From Bacillota bacterium (lineage in GTDB: Bacteria > Bacillota > Clostridia > Lachnospirales > Bianqueaceae): a DNA stretch of 10,840 bases. Under the pieces are notes generated by a model. That model was not told the DNA's origin and searched no databases. It saw nothing but the letters and a program-made list of their open reading frames with translations. The position numbers and the translations under genes were made by a program. Positions 1 to 5,978 of this stretch are shown here, piece by piece (positions within the stretch are counted from its first letter, which is position 1; the number at the start of each line of letters is the position of its first letter). The stretch spans positions 1 to 10,840 of the forward strand of contig JAFUJY010000267.1 of the NCBI GenBank assembly GCA_017467985.1, written 5' to 3'.

Positions 1-5
1 CACTT

Positions 6-76
6 CCGCAAGCCTAAAACACTCATAATCCGCTCATTTTTCTGCGAAAAATGGCTACTTATTCGTGTTTTGCGGG
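6..76. repeat. Imperfect nested palindrome at left edge
   Basis: AAAACACTCATAA at 16-28 faces TTATTCGTGTTTT at 59-71, matching at 11 of 13 positions. Inside it, CATTTTTC (35-42) faces GAAAAATG (46-53) perfectly around a 3-base loop. Outside it, CCGCA at 6-10 matches TGCGG at 71-75 once the AGCCT insertion in the left arm is skipped. No gene is supported here. The plus frame from 1 to 108 is open but has no start inside the window. It may be the end of an upstream transcript, a structured RNA or a dispersed repeat; the sequence alone does not decide. Confidence 0.4.
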
Positions 77-129
77 TCCCAAAGTCATATAGTTTCATGC
101 CCGCATGAAACTATATGACCTTTTGACCC
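74..129. repeat. 56-base palindrome with 17-bp perfect arms
   Basis: GTCATATAGTTTCATGC (84-100) and GCATGAAACTATATGAC (103-119) are exact reverse complements separated by only two bases. Outer arms GGGTC (74-78) and GACCC (125-129) continue the same symmetry axis (101.5), with mismatches only in the 5-base linkers. A hairpin this long could end transcription from the left, but the following bases (CTTTTGACCC) are not a proper T-run. The two-base centre suits an extruded palindrome or a repeat element as well as a terminator. It lies about 30 bases before the next Shine-Dalgarno sequence. Confidence 0.7.
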
Positions 130-158
130 TAGTATCATAAAAAGGAGGAAGCTGCTTT

Positions 159-316
159 ATGAGAAGATACGTTCAGTTTGCATAGCATTGGCTATTGCAA
201 TCGTCGGTGTTGTTATAGCCATTGCTATTCCTAAAGATTGGAAAATACATTTAGGAGGGCAAACATGGGCTATAAAAAAGCAGAAGAAATTCTGCCTGAG
301 GAACTTATACAATTGA
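159..316 (+). pseudogene. Frameshifted small membrane-protein frame (remnant?)
   Basis: A good Shine-Dalgarno (GGAGG at 144-148) stands ten bases before ATG 159, but that frame stops after eight codons (TAG 183-185). In the frame one base back, the same DNA reads a basic start, then a hydrophobic run IALAIAIVGVVIAIAI, then PKDWK, which resembles a single transmembrane segment or signal anchor. Adding one base after the ATG would give a standard MKKIRS start joined to this run. The extended frame ends at TGA 314-316 and overlaps the next gene by 52 bases, so the original C-terminus is unclear. It may be a decayed gene, a sequencing error, or an eight-residue leader with a chance hydrophobic frame. 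No function can be assigned. Confidence 0.35.
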
Positions 317-543
317 TACAGCAGTATGTGGATGGCCAGACCATTTATATTCCCAGAAAGGCGGAGCACCGCCTGGAATGGGGAGCAACGACTCAGACTC
401 GTGCAGAGCTGCACCAGAGAAATCAGCAGATTTTTCGGGCGTATGAGGACGGTGCCTCAGCGGCAGAACTGGCAGAACAGTATTTTTTAACTGAAAAGAG
501 TATACTGCGGATTATCAAGCAAATGAAGGAACAGGAGTCATGA
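265..543 (+). CDS. CD3324-family small helix-turn-helix protein
   Basis: This 92-residue protein begins MGYKKAEEILPEELIQLIQQYVDG and continues with a Y-I-P-R-K motif at 28-32 and W-G at 39-40. I recognise this pattern as the CD3324 family of clostridia, named after a Clostridioides difficile locus. Residues 57-88 look like a helix-turn-helix of the Mor/resolvase kind (EDGASAAELAEQYFLTEKSI), which suggests DNA binding, but no target or role is known to me. Start choice: ATG 265 has GGAGGG at 254-259 five bases upstream, while an earlier TTG at 238 lies before that site and lacks its own. The stop codon lies in the loop of the terminator at 531-559, so the gene is probably transcribed alone or with the broken frame before it. 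Confidence 0.8.
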   Translation: MGYKKAEEILPEELIQLIQQYVDGQTIYIPRKAEHRLEWGATTQTRAELHQRNQQIFRAYEDGASAAELAEQYFLTEKSILRIIKQMKEQES

Positions 544-559
544 CGACTCCTGTTTTTTT
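531..559 (+). terminator. Intrinsic terminator of the CD3324-family gene
   Basis: ACAGGAGTC (531-539) and GACTCCTGT (545-553) form a perfect 9-bp stem with a 5-base loop, followed by seven Ts (553-559). The stem's left arm is the last codons of the gene, and the stop codon is in the loop. This separates the gene from the acetyltransferase that follows. Confidence 0.9.
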
Positions 560-595
560 AGAAAAATATTGGGACTAGGAAAGAGAAAAATGGTC

Positions 596-604
596 TGGTA
601 TAAT
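596..604 (+). promoter_or_regulatory. Extended -10 promoter of the acetyltransferase gene
   Basis: TGGTATAAT is a perfect -10 box (TATAAT, 599-604) with the TGn extension. No good -35 box lies at the right distance (TAGGAA at 576-581 has a 17-base spacer and matches 3 of 6), which is usual for extended -10 promoters. It sits 27 bases before the start codon and just after a terminator. Confidence 0.7.
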
Positions 605-630
605 GTATTTATTAAGAAGGAGGTATCATT

Positions 631-1500
631 ATGAGTGAGATTCAGGTAATCAGCGGTTATCGCGATAATGAGGAGCTGCGGCTGAGCTTTAATGCATTGG
701 CTAAGAAGACCTTTGGCAGTAATTTTGAAGATTGGTATCAGAATGGCTATTGGACGGATCGTTATAATCCCCATTCCATTATGCTGGATGGCAAGATTGT
801 GGCCAACGTGTCAGTGAACCGGACTGATTTTGAATGGAATGGAGAAGTAAAGCATTTGATTCAGCTGGGGACGGTAATGACCTATAAGGAATACCGTAAT
901 CAGGGATTGATCCGCCGCATTATGGAAGCCATTGAGGCTGAATATTATGATCAGGTGGACGGTGTATATTTGTTTGCTGGCAACAATGTACTGGAGTTTT
1001 ATCCGAAATTTGGACTGCAGACCATTAAACAGTTTGAGTATGTGAAGGATGTGGCATCGGCAGTATGTACCATGGAGAAGGTGGACATGAGCCAGCGGGA
1101 GAAGTGGGATATGATCGAAGAACTGATTCGCAGTGGTGCTCGTCATTCTTCTTTTGATATGGTGGATAACAGTCAGCTGAATATGTTTTATCTGACCAAG
1201 TATATGCGCAATGATGTGTATTATAATCGGGAACTGGGTGCCTATGTGGTGGCCGAGGTTGAGGGTGATACAGTGGTTATCAATCAGGTGATTGCAAAGT
1301 CACTGCAGGATTTGAACCGTATTGCGGAAGGCTTTGGGCCAGAGGTGCGTCATGTGGTCCTGGGCTTTACACCTGTGGAGGTGACCGGTTTTACTGTGAG
1401 GGAAATGGATCAGGATGACCGTACCATGCATGTATTGGGTGCATGGTGGCCGGAGTTTGAGGAAAATAAATTAATGGTGCCGCTATTAGCCCACGCATAA
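631..1500 (+). CDS. GNAT-family N-acetyltransferase
   Basis: A 289-residue protein with the GNAT acetyl-CoA fold in its first half. Residues 80-93 (GTVMTYKEYRNQGL) hold the strand-4/helix-3 motif, and R-N-Q-G-L at 89-93 matches the R/Q-x-x-G-x pyrophosphate-binding loop. N-V-L-E-F-Y-P-K-F-G-L at 119-129 is the usual motif B region, where a Tyr often acts as general acid. The protein is longer than single-domain GNATs (about 150 residues). The second half (about 140-289) could be another degenerate GNAT or sterol-carrier-like domain, as in Eis-type proteins, but I cannot confirm that. The acceptor is unknown. ATG 631 follows AAGGAGGT (617-624) at ideal spacing. I see no terminator with a T-run directly after it, so it may be co-transcribed with the helicase through the structured leader. 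Confidence 0.88.
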   Translation: MSEIQVISGYRDNEELRLSFNALAKKTFGSNFEDWYQNGYWTDRYNPHSIMLDGKIVANVSVNRTDFEWNGEVKHLIQLGTVMTYKEYRNQGLIRRIMEAIEAEYYDQVDGVYLFAGNNVLEFYPKFGLQTIKQFEYVKDVASAVCTMEKVDMSQREKWDMIEELIRSGARHSSFDMVDNSQLNMFYLTKYMRNDVYYNRELGAYVVAEVEGDTVVINQVIAKSLQDLNRIAEGFGPEVRHVVLGFTPVEVTGFTVREMDQDDRTMHVLGAWWPEFEENKLMVPLLAHA

Positions 1501-1526
1501 AGGGTGCTGATGCAGTTGATGCAAAT

Positions 1527-1589
1527 CCGTATAAGTTTCTGCAAATAAATGCCCAGAAAAGGAGGAAAAGTTTGCAAAAACTTATACGG
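1527..1589. repeat. 19-bp inverted repeat between acetyltransferase and helicase
   Basis: CCGTATAAGTTTCTGCAAA (1527-1545) is the reverse complement of 1571-1589 except for one base (18 of 19). The 25-base loop carries an exposed GGAGG at 1561-1565. The right arm is followed by TTTGAAACGG, not a T-run, so this is not a standard terminator. It may be an RNA stem in the helicase leader or a short palindromic repeat element. Confidence 0.65.
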
Positions 1590-1604
1590 TTTGAAACGGA
1601 TATT

Positions 1605-1678
1605 TCACCACCGGGATCGTTGTATCCTGTGACATCCTAAGTTTGTCACAAGAATAATGATTTTGGTGGTGATTTTTT
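1605..1678 (+). promoter_or_regulatory. Possible three-way-junction RNA masking the helicase ribosome site
   Basis: Three stems can form together. P1 is TCACCACC (1605-1612) with GGTGGTGA (1665-1672), eight perfect pairs. P2 is GGGAT (1613-1617) with ATCCT (1624-1628), which includes one G-U pair. P3 is TGTGACA (1628-1634) with TGTCACA (1644-1650), seven pairs; base 1628 can serve only one of P2 and P3. The right arm of P1 is the only plausible Shine-Dalgarno for ATG 1679, and it is followed by six Ts (1673-1678). P1 could therefore either hide the ribosome site or act as an attenuator. I do not recognise a named riboswitch class. No convincing promoter is visible in 1501-1678. Confidence 0.45.
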
Positions 1679-3775
1679 ATGAATCTGATAACGATTCAAT
1701 CCGCTGTTGACAGGATTCGGGCGTTGGATCAGCAGTTATATAATATTATATTATGTGACGAGATCCAGCAAAAAAGTTTACAGCACGTGCTGGAAGAGAT
1801 TCAGCACAGGGCGGTTCCGGCGGTGTTGAGTGGGATCGATATTGATCAGATCAATCAAGGAAAAGCTGGTATTCGGGTACAGACATTTCGGGATCAGGGC
1901 ATTCATAATGTGGCCCAGGTACACGAAATGTCTTTAGAAGAGTTGAAGAAATTAAAGGGTGTAGGAGAGCAGACTGCAAAAAAGGTAAAGGATATCGTAA
2001 ATGATATGGCCAAAACTGCGGCCCAGTCCACTGCAATTCGTCTGAAATACGATGATCCGTCGGCGGAGAATCGGGCATTGATTAATGGGTTGTATGTATA
2101 TCTTCACACCAAGGGCATTGTGGAGAAATGCAGAGAATTTTATAACCGTTTTCACGATATGCTGATGGAGCAGGCGGACCTGGCAGCCAAGCTTGCCATG
2201 CTGCCTCGACCCTCAGGCCCCCCATTGGAGGCATTTCAATATTTGGATGGATTGCTGCAAGGGGCATTTCCCCAGTCAGTGGAGCGCCAGACGGCAGATT
2301 ATGAACGGGCGATTCTGGCAGAGGATGATGAGAAGTTTGCGGATTTTATACGCAGAGCCGCAGAATATTACGCAATATTAGAAAAACTGGTACCCTATCA
2401 GATCAATCTGGGAACCATTCAAAATGATTTGCCGGCGGATTTGGCGGCGGCCATCAATAACTATCCCTTGGATCGGTCTTTGTTAAAGGCGACACTGCGT
2501 CCTTATCAGGAATTTGGCTGCAAATATATCTTGCATCAGAAAAACGTGTTGCTGGGAGATGAAATGGGACTGGGTAAGACGGTGGAGGCCATCGCTGCTA
2601 TGGCATCTTTGGCAGCATCGGAAAAGAAGAGCCATTTTATGGTGGTTTGTCCGGCTGGTGTGCTGGTGAACTGGTGCAAAGAGATTACACAGCATAGCCA
2701 GCTGCGGCCGGTGAAAATTCACGGCGGAGACTTAAGAGCACTGAAAGAGTGGTTCACAGAGGGTGGCGTGGCAGTAACCACTTATGAATCCCTGCAAAGA
2801 TTTAGTTTGCCGGTGGATTTTCATTTTGATATGCTGGTGGTGGATGAAGCCCATTATGTGAAGAATCCTTATGCCAAGCGTACAAAGGCGATTTGTGCCC
2901 TGAGCAAGCAATGCCAGCGGATACTGTTCATGACGGGTACGCCCTTGGAGAATCGTGTGGATGAAATGTGTCATTTGGTGAACTGCCTGCAGCCTCAAGT
3001 GGCAAAAGATCTAAAAGAAATCAGAGGTTTGGCCTCGGCTCCTGTATTCCGAGAAAAGCTGGCACCGGTATATCTGCGTCGTACCAGAGAAGAAGTGCTG
3101 CAGGAACTGCCGGAGCTGATTGAGAGCGAGGAATGGGTGGATCTGTCCCAGGAAGAACGAATCGCCTATAACCAGTCCGTCATTCGTCGGAACTTTATGG
3201 GAATGCGTCAGGTTTCCTGGAATGTGTCAGATATAACCAAGTCGGCCAAAGCTCGCCGTCTTATGGAGATTTGTAACGAAGCAGCGGCGCAGCAGCGTAA
3301 AGTTATTGTTTTTTCATATTTTCGTCATACCATTGATGAAGTGTGTAAACTGCTAAAAGGACGCTGTCTGGATCCCATTACAGGATCTGTACCGCCTCAG
3401 CGCCGTTTGGAGATTATCGAAGAGTTCAGGGAAGCCCCCGGTGGGTCGGTTTTGGTCAGCCAGGTGGATGCCGGCGGTACCGGCTTGAATATCCAGACGG
3501 CCAGCATTGTTATTTTCTGTGAACCCCAGCTGAAGCCCTCCACGGAAAACCAGGCGGTGGCCCGTGTGTATCGTATGGGTCAGGTACGTAATGTACTGGT
3601 ATATCGCCTGTTGGGTATGAAATGTGTGGATGAGCATATTATGAAGCTGCTGCACAACAAACAGGTAATCTTTGATCATTATGCGGAGGAATCCGTCATG
3701 AATGAAGAGGCCAAGCAGTTGAGTGAGAAGGAATGGATCCAGCAGGTGATTGATAAGGAAACTGCCAGGATATAA
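1679..3775 (+). CDS. SNF2-family DEAD/DEAH-box helicase with HhH motif
   Basis: This 698-residue protein has a complete two-lobe SNF2 ATPase in its C-terminal part. Seen motifs: LRPYQEFG (Q-like, 273-280), Walker A DEMGLGKT (294-301), CPAGVLVNW motif Ia (324-332), Walker B DEAH (389-392), motif III MTGTPLENR (418-426), VIVFSYF (542-548), motif V DAGGTGLN (597-604) and motif VI QAVARVYRMGQ (625-635) with both arginines. Residues 85-107 (SLEELKKLKGVGEQTAKKVKDIV) form a helix-hairpin-helix, a non-specific DNA backbone-binding motif. Residues 110-270 are mostly helical and unassigned. SNF2 enzymes translocate on double-stranded DNA and remodel protein-DNA complexes; bacterial relatives include RapA/HepA. 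No restriction, methylase or defence gene lies beside it, so a defence role is not supported. The start follows GGTGGTGA at six bases. Confidence 0.9.
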   Translation: MNLITIQSAVDRIRALDQQLYNIILCDEIQQKSLQHVLEEIQHRAVPAVLSGIDIDQINQGKAGIRVQTFRDQGIHNVAQVHEMSLEELKKLKGVGEQTAKKVKDIVNDMAKTAAQSTAIRLKYDDPSAENRALINGLYVYLHTKGIVEKCREFYNRFHDMLMEQADLAAKLAMLPRPSGPPLEAFQYLDGLLQGAFPQSVERQTADYERAILAEDDEKFADFIRRAAEYYAILEKLVPYQINLGTIQNDLPADLAAAINNYPLDRSLLKATLRPYQEFGCKYILHQKNVLLGDEMGLGKTVEAIAAMASLAASEKKSHFMVVCPAGVLVNWCKEITQHSQLRPVKIHGGDLRALKEWFTEGGVAVTTYESLQRFSLPVDFHFDMLVVDEAHYVKNPYAKRTKAICALSKQCQRILFMTGTPLENRVDEMCHLVNCLQPQVAKDLKEIRGLASAPVFREKLAPVYLRRTREEVLQELPELIESEEWVDLSQEERIAYNQSVIRRNFMGMRQVSWNVSDITKSAKARRLMEICNEAAAQQRKVIVFSYFRHTIDEVCKLLKGRCLDPITGSVPPQRRLEIIEEFREAPGGSVLVSQVDAGGTGLNIQTASIVIFCEPQLKPSTENQAVARVYRMGQVRNVLVYRLLGMKCVDEHIMKLLHNKQVIFDHYAEESVMNEEAKQLSEKEWIQQVIDKETARI

Positions 3776-3776
3776 A

Positions 3777-3825
3777 AAAGGCGTGAGCCTGATCAGAAAC
3801 GATCAAGCTCCGCCTTTATTTTTTT
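3777..3825. terminator. Bidirectional terminator between convergent genes
   Basis: AAAGGCG (3777-3783) pairs with CGCCTTT (3811-3817), continued by GAGC/GCTC and TGATC/GATCA around an AGAAAC loop. Downstream on the plus strand is TTTATTTTTTT (3815-3825); on the minus strand the stem is followed by six Ts. It can therefore stop both the helicase transcript and the SGNH hydrolase transcript. The hydrolase's last codons form part of the stem. Confidence 0.88.
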
Positions 3826-4815
3826 GTATAGATTGTGATAGTAGTGGTTAAATCCTTCATCGTTGGGATGAAGGGAAAAATCAGCATAGTAGTTTTCATC
3901 TTTGGGGACAAGATCAGCACCGGAAATTACAATCACATTGGGCAGGTCCTGAGTTAACTCACGAACTAAAGGTTCCACGCTGTCAAATGAGCCAACGGCA
4001 GTGACTGCATCCCGGTCCTTACGCCAAATGGGTGTAAGGGCAAAAATAGGAGTAGAAGGGTAATTCTGTGAAAGTAAACTATAGAAGGAACGGCAATTCG
4101 TCTTAAAGGTATCCAGTGAAGTTTTTGCCCAATCGTTTGTGCCATAAGCCACGGTAACAAAATCAGGCACAAAATCTTCTTTTAGCTTTGCCAAAGGCGG
4201 CACAAAAACCTCGCCGCCGATACCCTTGTTGAACTCTTCTGCATCCAAAGCTGCTGCCAGCTGGGCTGCATAACGTAGTGAAGGTCGCTGAGCATCGTAA
4301 CCATGGGTGATGGAGTCGCCAAAGGCAACCATTTTACGAGCCGGTTTTATGGGTTCCAGCAGGGCTTCATCCTCCAGGGAGAGTTCTTCTAATACCGGGG
4401 CCACAGACCAGGGAAAGGCGATAGACACATTTTTAATGCCAGGGCCCAGGTCAATGGTTTTTGAAAAGTGTCCCAACGGACAAGGAAACTTAGGATAGGG
4501 GATGGGCAGCCCCTCGGCGGGGAAATTATCAAGACAATCTGCCAAAGTTTCATTCACATACACATCAAAGGAAAAATAAGTACGGGAAGAACCGGGGCTG
4601 ACAGCCACACGCATGGTAAGGGTGGGACTATCAGTTCTAAACATTAGCTTTACGCCGGGCGTGGAATAGGCCTTTGTACAGCCATCTTGCCCGGTACTTT
4701 TATATAAATTTTCTTGAGGGGCAGTAAATCGATGAAAAACAATACCATTTTCTTCTTGGGTGATTTGAGCGGCACCGGTGGTGATGCTGCAAATTTGGTC
4801 GAATGTGAGAGTCAT
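3793..4815 (-). CDS. SGNH/GDSL-family hydrolase
   Basis: This 340-residue protein has the SGNH catalytic blocks in its second half: block I FGDSITHG with nucleophile Ser168, block II Gly near 200-201 (GIGGEVF), block III YGTND with Asn227 (224-228), and block V DFSLHPND with Asp312 and His316 as the rest of the triad. Residues 1-155 are rich in beta strands and look like the N-terminal sandwich found before some SGNH esterases acting on carbohydrates. There is no signal peptide or membrane segment, so the enzyme should be cytoplasmic. The likely reaction is removal of acetyl or another acyl group from a sugar; the substrate is unknown. It is divergent from the AraC-family gene and shares its intergenic region, so it may be a target of that regulator. 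Ribosome site AAGGAGG precedes the ATG. Confidence 0.85.
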   Translation of the reverse strand: MTLTFDQICSITTGAAQITQEENGIVFHRFTAPQENLYKSTGQDGCTKAYSTPGVKLMFRTDSPTLTMRVAVSPGSSRTYFSFDVYVNETLADCLDNFPAEGLPIPYPKFPCPLGHFSKTIDLGPGIKNVSIAFPWSVAPVLEELSLEDEALLEPIKPARKMVAFGDSITHGYDAQRPSLRYAAQLAAALDAEEFNKGIGGEVFVPPLAKLKEDFVPDFVTVAYGTNDWAKTSLDTFKTNCRSFYSLLSQNYPSTPIFALTPIWRKDRDAVTAVGSFDSVEPLVRELTQDLPNVIVISGADLVPKDENYYADFSLHPNDEGFNHYYHNLYKKIKAELDRF

Positions 4816-4845
4816 TATAATCCTCCTTGGTTATAAGATAGCTTT

Positions 4846-4874
4846 ATTATAACCCATATGAGAGAAAAAATCAA
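4846..4874 (-). promoter_or_regulatory. Promoter of the SGNH hydrolase gene
   Basis: Read on the minus strand: TTGATT (4874 down to 4869), a 17-base spacer, then TATAAT (4851 down to 4846). The -10 is perfect and the -35 matches the consensus at 4 of 6. It is about 30 bases upstream of the hydrolase start. Confidence 0.75.
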
Positions 4875-4883
4875 AGGTTGATT
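4869..4883. promoter_or_regulatory. Symmetric AATCAA-agg-TTGATT divergent control site
   Basis: The two divergent -35 boxes are identical and lie three bases apart, so AATCAAAGGTTGATT is a perfect 6-3-6 inverted repeat. Polymerases cannot easily sit on both promoters at once, and a dimeric regulator bound here would affect both. The obvious candidate regulator is the adjacent AraC-family protein, by inference only; AraC-type sites are more often direct repeats. Confidence 0.5.
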
Positions 4884-4906
4884 GCAAATAATAGCTGTGG
4901 TATAAT
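4878..4906 (+). promoter_or_regulatory. Promoter of the AraC-family gene
   Basis: TTGATT (4878-4883), a 17-base spacer and TATAAT (4901-4906) preceded by TGG, giving an extended -10. Its position rules out the TTG at 4878 as a start codon, since that base triplet is the -35 box itself. Confidence 0.8.
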
Positions 4907-4928
4907 CAAGCAAAAGGGGGCGAGAAGG

Positions 4929-5885
4929 ATGACGGAAGAATTATTAAGGGCTCTAAAGCAGATAACGCCTGAAGAACGGGCGATTCTTGAAGGAAGCGGA
5001 GAGATCGATCCGGATATTTATATCACCACCAATCCAGAAGTGTTTGATTCACAAAAGCTGATGGGGGACGAAAAGATCATTTGTATGAGGGCCCATACTC
5101 GTTTTGTACATTTCCCACCCCACAGACATAATTTTATCGAATTTATTTATATGTGCTCCGGTGTAACCCATCATATTGTCAATGGACGGGAAGTTGTATT
5201 GCAGCCGGGAGAATTGTTGTTTTTAAATCAAAGTGCGGTTCATGAGATTTTTCCGGCGGGCGTGGACGATATCGGAATGAACTTTTTCATTTTGCCGGAG
5301 TTTTTGGAGTATGGTCTGAATATGATCGAAGCAGAAGAGAATCAATTGAGAGAATTTATTATGGGATGTCTTAGAAGCAGTAATCATACTCCGGGATATC
5401 TACATTTTAAGGTGGCAGGTGTATTGCCGGCACAAAATCTCATAGAAAACCTAATATGGTCCTTATGGGAAAATCCGTTAGGAAAGCGAAATATTAATCA
5501 AGCGACCATGGGACTGTTATTTCTGGAGCTAATCAATTGTACCCATCTACTGGAAACAGATATGCAGACGGAACAAAAGCTGATGATTGATGTTCTTAGT
5601 TATATCGAGAAGAATTATCTGGAAGGACATCTGTCTGAATTGTCAGATCTGCTGCATTATGATTTTAATTGGCTTTCAAAAGAAATCAAAAAGCGTACAG
5701 GGAAAAATTATACAGAACTTTTACAGAATAAGAGGTTGGGGGTAGCTGCATACTTGCTGACAACCACCTCTAAATCGGTTATGGAAATTGCACTGGATGT
5801 GGGATATGATAACATAAGCTATTTCCATCGTATTTTCAGAAAGCACTATGGGACATCTCCTAAAAAATACCGTGATGGCAAATAA
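4929..5885 (+). CDS. AraC-family transcriptional regulator with cupin sensor
   Basis: A 318-residue regulator. Residues 50-115 are a cupin-type sensor domain: H65-x-H67-x3-E71 and H105 are the typical ligand- or metal-facing residues, and V-L-Q-P-G-E-L at 90-96 is the standard turn. Residues about 216-316 are the AraC/XylS DNA-binding domain with two helix-turn-helix units; ALDVGYDNISYFHRIFRKHYG (288-308) with SPKKYR near the end is the signature. Such proteins usually sense a sugar or other small molecule and activate neighbouring genes. The start ATG 4929 is preceded by AAGGGGG at eight bases; a longer frame from TTG 4878 would begin inside the promoter and is rejected. The neighbours, an SGNH hydrolase and a sugar isomerase-like enzyme, suggest a carbohydrate ligand. 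Confidence 0.88.
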   Translation: MTEELLRALKQITPEERAILEGSGEIDPDIYITTNPEVFDSQKLMGDEKIICMRAHTRFVHFPPHRHNFIEFIYMCSGVTHHIVNGREVVLQPGELLFLNQSAVHEIFPAGVDDIGMNFFILPEFLEYGLNMIEAEENQLREFIMGCLRSSNHTPGYLHFKVAGVLPAQNLIENLIWSLWENPLGKRNINQATMGLLFLELINCTHLLETDMQTEQKLMIDVLSYIEKNYLEGHLSELSDLLHYDFNWLSKEIKKRTGKNYTELLQNKRLGVAAYLLTTTSKSVMEIALDVGYDNISYFHRIFRKHYGTSPKKYRDGK

Positions 5886-5919
5886 GGACACTTTTTTGAA
5901 TAAAAGTCGTTCTTTTTTT
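5886..5919 (+). terminator. Terminator after the AraC-family gene
   Basis: GGACACTTTT (5886-5895) pairs with AAAAGT-c-GTTC (5902-5912), with one bulged C and one G-U pair, and is followed by seven Ts (5913-5919). It begins at the base after the stop codon. Confidence 0.7.
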
Positions 5920-5935
5920 GCGATGGTTATGTAAG

Positions 5936-5941
5936 TATAAT
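5936..5941 (+). promoter_or_regulatory. -10 box of the isomerase/epimerase gene
   Basis: TATAAT is perfect, but the -35 position (5913-5918, 17-base spacer) is only a run of Ts shared with the terminator. A weak -35 is typical of a promoter that needs an activator, which would fit control by the AraC-family protein just upstream; this is inference. Confidence 0.45.
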
Positions 5942-5978
5942 GATAGTACAATCATCTTATAGCAAAGGAGAGAGTACT

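Noticed and set aside
1..26. Possible minus-strand gene start (ATG at 26) leaving the window
   Set aside because: Only eight codons are visible and the upstream ribosome site is weak; it lies in the palindrome arm.
1..108. Open plus-strand frame running in from the left edge
   Set aside because: It crosses both palindromes, has no visible start and no recognisable motif; an open frame of 35 codons is expected by chance.
238..264. TTG 238 as the start of the CD3324-family gene
   Set aside because: The Shine-Dalgarno GGAGGG lies after it and fits ATG 265; the family begins with MGYKKA.
811..1146. Minus-strand frame opposite the acetyltransferase
   Set aside because: No ribosome site or known motif, and the plus-strand gene has clear domain signatures; it is a shadow frame.
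1628..1650. TGTGACA/TGTCACA as a CRP/FNR-type operator
   Set aside because: The half-sites TGTGA and TCACA are 13 bases apart, not 6, and there is no promoter beside them; RNA stem P3 is the better reading.
1679..3775. A phage-defence system built around the SNF2 helicase
   Set aside because: No methylase, nuclease, phospholipase or other known defence partner is adjacent; neighbours are an acetyltransferase and a sugar-ester hydrolase.
4878..4928. Longer start of the AraC-family protein at TTG 4878
   Set aside because: That codon is the -35 box of the gene's own promoter, so it would not be transcribed.
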